Below are positions 50,701-60,666 of a stretch of 64,000 nucleotides of DNA, piece by piece. The number at the start of each line of letters is the position of its first letter. The stretch's first letter is position 1. The stretch is from Sycobia sp. Sy_11. Taxonomy: Eukaryota > Arthropoda > Insecta > Hymenoptera > Epichrysomallidae. Below the pieces are notes generated by a model. The model searched no databases and was not told the DNA's origin. It saw only the letters and a list, made by a program, of their open reading frames with translations. The stretch covers positions 2,964,501 to 3,028,500 of the forward strand of contig JACCIC010000037.1 of NCBI GenBank assembly GCA_018907035.1, in the 5' to 3' direction. Position numbers and translations under genes: made by a program.

Positions 50701-51741
50701 TCGTTATTTTCTAAAGTATGTACATAGTTAATGTAAATATTCATTTCAAAATAATTCAATACTTTGTAAGAGAAATGAGTAGATATAGCATAACATATTT
50801 TCAACAAACGGAATTCTTTTGAATATCATCAATCATAACTTGGAATAAATGTTCTTTTCTGAGATCTTTGTCAAGATCTTTATGATAGATTTGATTTACA
50901 AACTTTTCTTATTTTGTCACCTTCTTTGCACTTCAAAATTGAATATTTGGTTAGAGAGCTTCTAAATATCGAAATGAGCAAACAGTGCCCGTTTTAACAT
51001 ACGGAACATTTATAGCTAAAACACAGAATTCATATAAAGCCTATTGATTTTATGGATTATAATAAACTTTGTTTCTATCGATTAAGTTTCTAGACGGCGT
51101 CAAGCTAGAGCAAGCACCTGCACGATATGTTCACTCAAAGAGATTTTTAGTTTAGTTAGAAAACTAAAGATCGATTGCCTCGGTGGGGAGCAGCTATTCG
51201 GTGAAATGAAGTTTTTCCATTAAGCCAAGAATCCAGACTTGATCATACATTTTCCACTGCCGAAAGAAATGCCAAACATTTTCCACTGCTACCGAGTTGT
51301 ATCTACTGAATATTTCAACTTCTTTACAAGGTACTTTTCCGATTAAAAAATTTGTTTATAAACTTTAAATAAAGTACTCCTTCAGATACTCGTCTTATTT
51401 GAAAGTGAAACATAAACAAAATAAAACATTTATGAGTTTATTAAGTCATAGAGTGACGGCAAAAAGGCTTAATTTGAACAAAACAATCGACACCTACTGT
51501 TTTGTATTTTTATAAAATTTTTTCCGATCGAATAATCAAAAACAATTTGAGTTATCGATGAACAGTTCCATCAGTCCCATACTAGAAAAGACACCTTAAC
51601 GAAATGTGCTTTGGGATCTATATATTAGTTTCGAATATATATTACTATATACTATAATAGTCGACCATATTATAGTATAGTATTCATTTTTATCATTTAC
51701 TTAATTAGATTTGCAATTTAAATCTTATGAATTATGAATGA

Positions 51742-51822
<81 letters not shown>

Positions 51823-51979
51823 TAATATCAATAATTATGTAAAGTTTTTCTATTAGCATTGGCCTTCAAAAATACTGAAGTCACATTTCGCTGAAGTAAT
51901 AGATTAATCGTTGTTTATTTCAATTCAAATTTTGAGTTCCAAGTAAATCGCATTTGCTGCATTCGCTGCATTTCTTATT
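47703..51979. other. AT-rich DNA, no gene recognised
   Basis: The missing TM1/TM2 exons of the receptor were sought here on the minus strand without success. The opposed frames around 48.9-49.3 kb have no recognisable domain. An 11-bp-stem inverted repeat lies at 51648-51679. Confidence 0.6.
51745..51819. repeat. (TA)n microsatellite
   Basis: The longest TA array in the window, about 75 bp with one C interruption, about 160 bp left of the older mariner. Confidence 0.95.
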
Positions 51980-52717
51980 TCAATAAGGACGCATTTCAGG
52001 CATTATTGGATAAAGACTCAACCCCATCATAATCCAAATTAGCACAAACAACATGTAACCCGAAAAGCGCTTTGACAACCTTTAAAACCTATGGAAAAAA
52101 TCTAGAAATATGAGAACTAGGTACCACTTCAACTGAAAGATAGGCAAATGGAAAATTCAAAAATTGTTTGTGAAATTCTGCTTCAGCCGTTCTAAAGAAA
52201 ATATCTGACTTCGTGAAGCCGGCCCATCGATTGTATGGCTAACTCGTTTTGACGATCAGATAATGCTCACTGTTTGGCGAGACCAGTGTGGTGTGATGTA
52301 CTATAAGTAATAAAAACCTGGTGAAACGCTGAATAAGGGTCACTAACGACAACAAATTATCAATTTGAATCATATTTAATCGAAAAGCGATAGGAATGTT
52401 GCAGCATTATAAGGCGCTCTCTTATACTGCTTAAACGGAGGAGGACACACTGAAAGGACTTAATTGAAAAGTGTTATCGCACCTACCGTACTCTCAGACT
52501 TCGCTCCATCCGACAATTACTTCTTCGCATCGATTGGACACTCAATTGTGCGGCAGCGTCTCACCAATTTTGAACAAGACGAAAAATGGCTCGTCGAATA
52601 TTTTGCCTCGAATAAGAAAATCTTTTTTTTCCACATGGTATCCACAATTCGCTTGAAAGGTGGGCGAAATGTGTAGAATTCAATACTTTGAATAAAAAAA
52701 TTATGAGATTTCCATGA
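51980..52717 (+). mobile_element. Decayed mariner transposon copy, older lineage
   Basis: A heavily decayed plus-strand mariner whose transposase can be followed from the DNA-binding domain to the C-terminus across frame changes. Visible pieces are QALLDKDS (about 51999-52022, helix-turn-helix region), QMENSKIVCEILLQPF (about 52145-52192), MLTVWRDQCGVMYY (about 52265-52306), KPGETLN (about 52319-52339), the catalytic region at 52402, APSDNYFFASIGHS from about 52503, and ERWAKCV (about 52655-52675). There is a deletion before the MLTV block. Terminal inverted repeats were not identified. The PSD-type third block suggests the mauritiana/mellifera side of mariner; this is an inference. Confidence 0.85.
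51980..52717 (+). pseudogene. Mariner transposase pseudogene
   Basis: Transposases of this family cut and paste the element into TA sites using a D,D34D triad. The second catalytic block, normally H-D-N, reads H-Y-K at 52405-52413, so the Asp is lost. The third Asp is kept at 52512-52514. Multiple stops and at least two frameshifts make it nonfunctional. A readable open stretch runs 52464-52676. Confidence 0.82.
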
Positions 52718-52914
52718 AAATTAAGTATTTGCTTTAGCGAAAAAACCGGTAAACTCCAAACTTACACTTTTGGTATATAAATTTGATATAATGTAATTTT
52801 AGGTATAATTTAATTTGGTAGATAAAAATTCATAAAAAATTTTAGTATTGGCATATTAAAAATTTCTACAATTATACTATACTATATTAGCATAACCTTG
52901 TTATACTAATATAG

Positions 52915-52918
<4 letters not shown>

Positions 52919-52961
<43 letters not shown>
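52919..52961. repeat. (TA)n microsatellite
   Basis: A TA run of about 43 bp, directly after a 13-bp-stem inverted repeat. Confidence 0.95.
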
Positions 52962-52964
<3 letters not shown>

Positions 52965-54074
52965 TTTGAACTTGTAAAAGTTTCTACATTATTAAATAAA
53001 ATCTATTTATAACTAATTTCATTTTGCTGTGCATAATGATTAATTTTTACCACTGAAAAGAATTTAATATCCTACACTTGCAAAAGCAGGCTATTTAAGA
53101 TTTTATTCAGAGATGCATTTTAATATGTGCATAAATTTCATTCTGATATCTGCGTATGAATAAAAGCAAGATTTGAACTTTTAAAAATTGACTATTAACG
53201 GGTGATCCCTTTCAAAAAAATAAAGACCTTTTATTGCAATTTTGGGAATTCAGTTTATAGAATATCATCAAAATATATAATGAACTATAACAGTCATAAT
53301 ATCAGGAATATACATTTGGACTTGAGATGGTAGTCAGAGGCAGATCCTCAGAAAGTGGTTAGCACAAATATCTTTTTCTCGAATAGAAAGTTGAACTAAA
53401 TTTTCTATTAATAAAAATATTTAAAAAATGGCGAAATAATTCTAATTTTTGGTCAAAAGTTGTTTTCGTCAATATCTAGTAAAAGAAGTAGAAAAGTATT
53501 AGTTTTACGTAAAAATATTAAGAAGTAATATTTGTTCATTGTGATTTTTCCTTAAGACTGAAATAGTTGGATAATCGTAATTGAAAAATTGTCTTTTAAA
53601 TTTCAATAGCGTTAAAAGTGTCATGTAAAAAAGTCACTTTTTGTCAACTAATATTTTTCAATTGTTAATACGGTCTAATCATTTCCATAACGTATAAAAT
53701 GTAAGTAAGAATTATTATTTAATAAGTATACCCATGTTAGTTGTAGTATTTTTTTATACCTGTATGGGAACAACATTATATTTATAATCAACTGTTTAAT
53801 TTTACAAAAACATTTATTAGTCTTATCAGAATGGAAAATATTTATGTGCATTACTGAAGAATACAAAGAAAAAATGCAATAGTAATTTTGTGAACAAAAA
53901 TTTTTTAGCATGCTACAATATAGTGTTGTAAGTGAGACAACTTTTTCTTTCAATTGTAAATTAAGTATGCCGCAAAATTGAGAATCAGCTTTGCATATAA
54001 ACGAGAAAAAAGTATAGTAAAAATAATTCTTTTCAAAAATAAAAGTTATATAAAAGTTCGCTTATATAATAGAT

Positions 54075-54078
<4 letters not shown>

Positions 54079-54129
<51 letters not shown>
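54079..54129. repeat. (TA)n microsatellite
   Basis: A TA run of about 51 bp; a second, shorter one follows at 54234. Confidence 0.96.
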
Positions 54130-54130
<1 letters not shown>

Positions 54131-54231
54131 CGTCAAAGTCTACATAACATAAATACTATAGCAACAATACTACTACAGCTACAGTAATTTTATTTATAAA
54201 CTGTAGAATTCAGTAACGATAAAGATATACA

Positions 54232-54233
<2 letters not shown>

Positions 54234-54263
<30 letters not shown>
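54234..54263. repeat. (TA)n microsatellite
   Basis: A TA run of about 30 bp. Confidence 0.95.
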
Positions 54264-54266
<3 letters not shown>

Positions 54267-55148
54267 AAATAACTACTATAAATTACAATTAATTTATTGG
54301 TACCGCGAAGGAACAATTCTCATCTAGCTAAGAATTGAATGACTGCAACTTATTTCTTTAAAACTTTGATTCAAAATTTAATTCCTTTTTCCATTGCCTA
54401 CACCATATGAGTCTTTATATAGATATTATTTTACTTGCAGTCATATGTGATCGTATTTTTTATGATTTTCAAGGTAGAGAATTACTTCGTCTATTTATTT
54501 ACAATTCTAAAATCAGTGTCTTCTACATCTAATGTATAATGTATACATAATGAAACGCAGCAGCTTTAGATTATGAAAACATTAATCACTTGCGGTCATA
54601 TATTTTATTTGACCGTAAATGATTGATGTTATTTTTAAATATTTGATAAAAATAATTAGGAGCGAAATTCCTACTTGAATTTTTATTTTGGAAGCATTCA
54701 TATACCACATACCAGGTTGAAATAATGTCCCTGCTCGCTTTTATTTTCGTATAAATTGATTGCCAAAAAGGCAATATTCAAATTCACATATTTATCTAAG
54801 AAAAGCATTAAAATTCTAATAATAAACCGTAAAAACAAGATTTAGTTAAAAACAAAAATGTATTAAAAAGTATTCGAAAACCACATACCTATATTAATAA
54901 TCACATAGGAATAAGGTAAGAGTAAAAATATTTTTGCATAATAATAAATGAATATTTTAAAGATGATTACGTACCTTTTTAGTTAAAATTATGTTAGAAA
55001 TATTAATATATTAATATTATTTATTATTTGGTCTCTATTTGTACCTCTATATAAAAATAAAAATTAGCTAATTTTTAGTTAGTATAAGCTAATGAACTGT
55101 TTTATTTCCTAGTATCAGTAATAAGATATTTCTCTCCTTCTTTAGTTA

Positions 55149-55150
55149 TT

Positions 55151-55182
<32 letters not shown>

Positions 55183-55204
55183 CCTCTCTCTGTCTCTCTC
55201 TATC
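55149..55204. repeat. (TC)n microsatellite, imperfect
   Basis: A TC run interrupted by TTTCTC, CCTCTC and GTCTC. Confidence 0.94.
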
Positions 55205-55609
55205 TCAAATTCTCTGTTCAAGTGTAAAATAAACTATTGAAAGTGTGAAAAAGGGTTCAATATTTGTTATCTGCATGAATAGCGAAGAAAATAGAACTTG
55301 CTATTTAATACAGTATATTTAATTAGAAATAAAGTGAAGGTCAATTTCAATGAAAGAAAAGTAGAAAATTCATTGTTTTCATATATTTAATATACATATA
55401 CTTCAGGTGGAAGCGATTGGTATCGATATTATATTTATCGATACTACGTATGAATACCGCTACGACCTTTTTCTAAAAAAAAAACAATCGATCAAGAAAT
55501 AATTATGATTTTTTGATAGCTGTAATATTTCATTTGCATTTTATGCTCATTAAACATATCAAAAATTAATTTTCTAATTGCAGTTAAATAAAATTAAAAT
55601 TCACACACC

Positions 55610-56370
55610 CACACATATGTTTGCCAAGGAGTGCTAGCGATATCGTGGTTGAGGAGGGGGTAGGTATCGGCTATAAACTCGTTTAGCAAATCAGTCGCAA
55701 GCAAATATATAAATTCCGGTCACCGGATGTTGAATAAATAACGTGCGTTTTAAGCGGTCGGGTAATTAACGGCACCCGACGAGTTTTCGCTGATCTTCTC
55801 GGGTTTCTTCTTGACGTGAAATTAGGCGCCGCACATTGGTATGGAACAGGCATAAACACATGCATGACACATTTTTGCTCGTATATTCATGAAATTTTAT
55901 CGTACATCAAAAAAGAAAAAAGGCCCAAATGAAACATTGGACTTTGTACTATTTAAAAAACAAAAGCCTAAATATTATTTAATTAGTTATGTATTATGAA
56001 AGAATGCATTTTGTAAGATTAAAATTATCCATTATTTGATATAACTAATTTTCCGGCCTTTGTACGTATATCGTGGCGATACGGCTGCCGGTGCGCGCTC
56101 CGAGAGGAATAGATCAAAACTTTTCTCCCCCGTTTGCCCGCTCGTTAATGACCAGCGAGTGGGCGTGCGCGCGTGCGTTCGCGCAATTGAGCGATGTGCT
56201 CTTCAGAGAGCATTATAATTACATGCGTATTGCTTTTTTCAGCAGGCGAGCCTGAACTCGACGACGGTTTACAATGCTTCTTTTTTGACGATTTCGTGCT
56301 CGTTACGCAGCTATGCAAGTTTGTTTTTGCGTTTCGTGAAATTCTGCCTTCTGTGCGGCTGTGTACGAAT
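55610..56370. promoter_or_regulatory. Two CpG-rich patches, possible promoter region
   Basis: GC-rich patches at about 55610-55860 and 56060-56370. The first holds GTCGGGT and ACCCGAC, a 7-bp stem at 55757-55780, and CCGGTCACCGG at about 55718. The second is CpG-dense with CGTGCGCGCGTGCG. A promoter or 5' exon of the receptor or of another gene could be here; no coding exon was confirmed. Confidence 0.28.
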
Positions 56371-56859
56371 ATTATTCGTGACATTTATACGGAAATTAGT
56401 ACAGAGACATTTTTTATAAAAATATTTATGATAACCCAGTGTGTAAAGCGCGATTTTAGATATTCTTCTCTTTGTGCATTAAATCTGTTCTGTATTGCGT
56501 AAAACAATTTAATACTCTACGCATTCACTCCATAAATTTATCACTTGTAAATTACTGACAGTGAAGCTTTTTCAACAAATAAAAGCTTTAAACAAGATAA
56601 ATATTAATATTTCGAAGTGCAGAATATAATAGTACTTATCATCGTTTGATTTTGATTATCTTTTTTCTTGTTGATTAAAGCTATAGTTTATTCCGTAAAT
56701 ATAGTATGGTCCATTAAAGCTGTAGACAATATTTGCCTTTCCAAATATTTAGATTCTCTTGTTAAATTAAGTAATTGGCTGAAAAACTACTTTAGTTACC
56801 TGTATCAAAAATATTAAAGCTACTCTCGTAAAAGATTTTAAACATTGTTAACGTGCATT

Positions 56860-56861
<2 letters not shown>

Positions 56862-56910
<49 letters not shown>
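56862..56910. repeat. (TA)n microsatellite
   Basis: A TA run of about 48 bp. Confidence 0.96.
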
Positions 56911-56914
<4 letters not shown>

Positions 56915-58703
56915 TATTTTCGCTTTTAAATACATTTTACAAAGAATTAATAAAATTAATTTACTTTATGTTTGTCGAACTGGAATTTGAATTACCGTAT
57001 TTTATATTTTTAATGCAATTATAAATGTCATGGTGTTCGTGCACGCATCATGAATTGTAATAATTTATTTTGCATATTTATATTGGTTTATTCAAGAATA
57101 TTTACATTGGTTTTTACAAGATACTTGTAAAAATATGTTTTTTAATATTTAAGGTTTTTGTTACTATTTTTAATAATACCCTTCTTTTTTACACAATATT
57201 CTTATTTTTTCAGAATGAATCATTTTGAGAATTATGTTCCGAATATTTTTAGTATTAATTAATTAAGCTTACGTAGCCCCAGCAGCTCCTAGTGTGAAAA
57301 GCAGCTGCACAAGATAAATAACGGTGAAGAGCATTTATACATATATAGATTCTTCCTTGGTATACTCCATTATCAACACAATAAGCCCGTAAATATGTTT
57401 ACAAATTTATATACAAACAGACCAGTTTCATTATTTTCCCGATTTTCTATAAGGTCAAAGTGCATATTGGTTCTCTTATAATATGACGCAACTTACTAAC
57501 TATGCCCTGATAATAAATAAGATGCTTCTCTACAAGTTTAGATGAAATAATTCAGGTAGACACTTCAACGATTCTAATTATTTAAATCATTTAAATCATT
57601 TATTTACATCTCTGTTCTTTGGTCGGAAATTCCATTCTTCTATTATATCATTAATAGTTATTGGTTATTATACGTCATAATTTATACCTTGTAGTTAAAT
57701 TCAAGATTAAAAATTATTTTTGTATTTCTTAGTCTTTTATTATATTTTGTAAGAAACATACTTGAGAAATTTATTTCGTAATTTTCTTTTTACTGTTATA
57801 GAAATAATTGCTGTAGTTCGATTTTGTAAAACTAACTTCATAGATTTTATTCTTATATTTACTTTCCATAAAAAGAAACTCAGCAAAGTGAGCGCTTCAT
57901 ATAAAAAATAGATTGCATCGTAAACCCGTCTTTTTGTACTACGTTACTTCATTTTTTCCGCTTGCCTTCCGTGAATTTTGAATATTTTTTAAATGCATAA
58001 TTTTTAATAAAAACTTTAAACCTTTGCTTTAATTGTTTAATTTACTTAAATGAGATATTGAGAAAATGGCCTACAATATAAGAAATATTTTAAAAAAATA
58101 TGTTTAATTCGAGGAAAAAAATACTTTGAAAATTAATTAATAAAAAGAACATAATTCGTAATATCTTTTTATATTGCACGAAAAATTTATAGATGTATAT
58201 TATATGAGCATATTTATTTCTTAATGTTGACTACATCGCATCAGTTGGCTGGAAATAAGTAGACAATAATGAAAAGTTTGAATAAAGTATACATTTTTAT
58301 TTTGATGACAAGTGCGACGTAAAATTTATCTAATAATCAAAATATTTAGTAGCATTAAATAAACTGCAATGACATTAACGTGGTAAAATTCTTTATAAAT
58401 TTTGAACGAGCTTTAACTAGAATTTTTTTAATAATGCAATAGAAAATAAGGTGTAAATTTAATAATAATCTTCCGTATTATGTTGCTTGAAAAGTCGTTA
58501 TAATGGTTTTAATAATTTGGATACTAATGTCTTAAATTGTTAATAGAGTTAGTCTTGGTAAGATACCGATTTCGCCTCGATTAGGTAAGTTGCAGAATAT
58601 AGAAAATAAAGATGACTGCGGTAGAACGTATAGGAAAAGATAAATGTTGAAACATATTTTGTTTATATAAGTGATAGTTTTGGAGTATGCTGGGATAATT
58701 CCG

Positions 58704-58704
<1 letters not shown>

Positions 58705-58748
<44 letters not shown>
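58705..58748. repeat. (TA)n microsatellite
   Basis: A TA run of about 43 bp, 540 bp left of the younger mariner. Confidence 0.96.
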
Positions 58749-58751
<3 letters not shown>

Positions 58752-59289
58752 AATAAGTAGATAAGGTCATGTGTGACCAGTCTGATGGGCCATCCACTTC
58801 AATCTACCGCAAATCTATATCAATCAAAATCTTAGCTTAAGTTTAATTCTCGCATAAAATAATCGTAGATGAGAAAAAGAAATGTATATACTAGATTTTG
58901 CTGCTACTTCCGTTCATGAAAAAACAATATTATTATATTCTTATTAATAGTAGTAATTATACAAGGAAAGTTTCCACATTACGCAAATTTTACTTGGATA
59001 ATATATAATATAATTTATGTCGTTAAGTTCAACCTTCTGTTTATCTGACGTGGTACCAAATCAAAACACTTAAATAAAAGTAAATTTTTAAAAATCTGAA
59101 TTTTTTAAATTATAAACTCTCTTGTTTTTTTAATCTTGCATACTTTATTATGAGACAAAGGATTTTGTTAATTTATTCTTAATCTGATGAATAAAAAAAT
59201 TCTAGAATTATAGAGCTTTCTGTTTTGTGCTTAATAATTTATTCATAGAAATTGTTTACGTACGTTCTACCTAACTTTAAAAGCATTAC

Positions 59290-60000
59290 ATGTTGATTAA
59301 AAAAAACAGCATCGCATGGAGGTCTGTGAGACGATGCTTTCGGACTATCAGAACAAGGTGAAAAGCATAATAACTGGAGATGAGACTATGCTTACGATCC
59401 AGAAAGAACCGATCAATGGGCGAATATCTTGCCAAAATAGAGCGGAGACCGAAAAAATCACGCCAAAGTCGCTCAAAAATCGAGGTTATGCTCACTGTTT
59501 TCTTCGATTATCCAAGTGCGGTGCATTAAGAATTCCATCCAACTGGCCAAACGATTAACAAAATAATATTATTTGAGTGTTATGCGTCGTTTGTCTGAAG
59601 CTATTAGTCTCAAAAGGTCAGATTTATGGAAAGACAGCTCTTGGTATTTGCATCATGATAATGCACCAGCTCACACTGCATTGATTTTACGTGAACATGT
59701 CGCCAAAAATTCAACCAATATCGTACCGTAACCACTTCTAGCTGTTTGTGACTTCTAGCTGTTCAGCAAACTCAAAAGACCACTACGGGGACACAATTTT
59801 GATTCGATTGAAGAAATAAAAGTCGAATTGAAGAAGGAACTGGTGGCCGTTCCGGAATACGAGTATAAAAAATGTTTTGAAAATTGGAAAAAAAGTTGGC
59901 ATAGTTGCATTGCATCTGGGGGGGGGGTTATTTTGAGGGGGATGAATTAGATTTAGAAGAATAAATAAAGATTTTAAAAGTTAATAAATAAAATCGTACT
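59290..60000 (+). mobile_element. Decayed mariner transposon copy, younger lineage
   Basis: A plus-strand mariner lacking its 5' third, better preserved than the copy at 52 kb and from a different lineage. It begins near MEVCETMLSDYQNK (59316), continues with SIITGDET (first catalytic Asp region, about 59365-59388), a frame change, YDPERTDQW, and then a long frame to the C-terminus. LKRPLRG, an HHDNAPAHT block and a C-terminal YFEGDE-type end are typical of irritans-like mariners. No terminal inverted repeats were identified. A Glu-rich end with TAA at 59962-59964 closes the coding part. Confidence 0.88.
59293..59964 (+). pseudogene. Mariner transposase pseudogene
   Basis: From MRRLSEAISLKR at 59582 one frame runs to the C-terminus with only two stops, TAA at 59729 and TAG at 59756. 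The second catalytic Asp is present in HHDNAPAHT (GAT 59657-59659), and the third is present as LAVCDF (GAC 59750-59752). Several residues between them are deleted, so D-D spacing is shorter than 34. A run of 11 G at 59917-59927 shifts the frame just before GYFEGDELDLEE, a typical homopolymer slip. The first third of the protein is missing. Confidence 0.86.
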
Positions 60001-60227
60001 CATATTTGTACACAGTAGTATATAATCGTTACTTTTGTATAAAAAAAGCGATATCCGAGCGTCAGATTAAAAAAAGTGCTATTTCGCAAACCATTTTTTT
60101 ATTTCAACTTCAGTTGAACTTCCATTGGACACCACTAACAGAATATTTAATTTAAAATACAAAAATATAGATGTATCTAAATCTTACATGCGGTTTTTAA
60201 GGGTAAATATTGTAGTTTCATTACTCG

Positions 60228-60579
60228 GACAGTAAAATACGATGTCCGGGTATTTTGATTCGGCTTCTAGGGGAGGTTTCGAGTGTTCGCGGTAATAGAA
60301 CACGATGCCCAGGAATCTCGGAATAATTTCTACACGGAATTTCGTGTTCAAACGGTAAAGTACGTGTCGGGACTACTGCTACCGGAAGTTTCGTGTTCGG
60401 ACGGTGAAACACGATGTCCAGGTGTCTCCGGACCACATCTATGGGGAGTTTCGTATTCAGATGGTAGAAAGGTATAGTGGGACTGCTTCCATGAGGAGTT
60501 TAGTATTCTATGATCCGAACATCAAACTCCCCATAGCTCTCTATAGAAGTTGTCCCGAGACGTACTCTATCGTCTGAAC
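60228..60579 (+). repeat. Diverged ~60-bp tandem repeat, five direct units plus one inverted unit
   Basis: Units start at about 60228, 60290, 60351, 60401 and 60461. Each opens with a CGGTAAAACACGATGTCC-like block and closes with GGGGAGTTTCGTGTTCG-like sequence. Units 3 and 5 are about 50 bp, lacking a short internal piece. A sixth copy at about 60511-60579 runs the other way: its reverse complement has the same order (GAGTACGTCTCGGGAC, then TGGGGAGTTTGATGTTCGG). The array is far GC-richer than its surroundings and abuts a (TA)n array. No coding function is apparent. Confidence 0.85.
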
Positions 60580-60582
60580 TAG

Positions 60583-60583
<1 letters not shown>

Positions 60584-60635
<52 letters not shown>

Positions 60636-60666
60636 TATATTATATTATATTATATTATATTATATT
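60584..60666. repeat. (TA)n followed by (ATATT)n pentamer repeat
   Basis: A TA run to about 60630, then seven ATATT pentamers. It abuts the inverted unit of the 60-bp repeat array. Confidence 0.94.

Larger units (their letters stand above)
52718..59289. other. Mostly AT-rich DNA between the two mariners
   Basis: Apart from the microsatellites and the CpG patches at 55.6-56.4 kb, no gene, RNA or element was recognised on either strand. Confidence 0.6.

Noticed and set aside
56194..56502. Plus-strand 102-codon frame beginning with a hydrophobic stretch
   Set aside because: A signal-peptide-like start occurs by chance; the remainder has no domain, and a CpG-rich promoter-type explanation is simpler.
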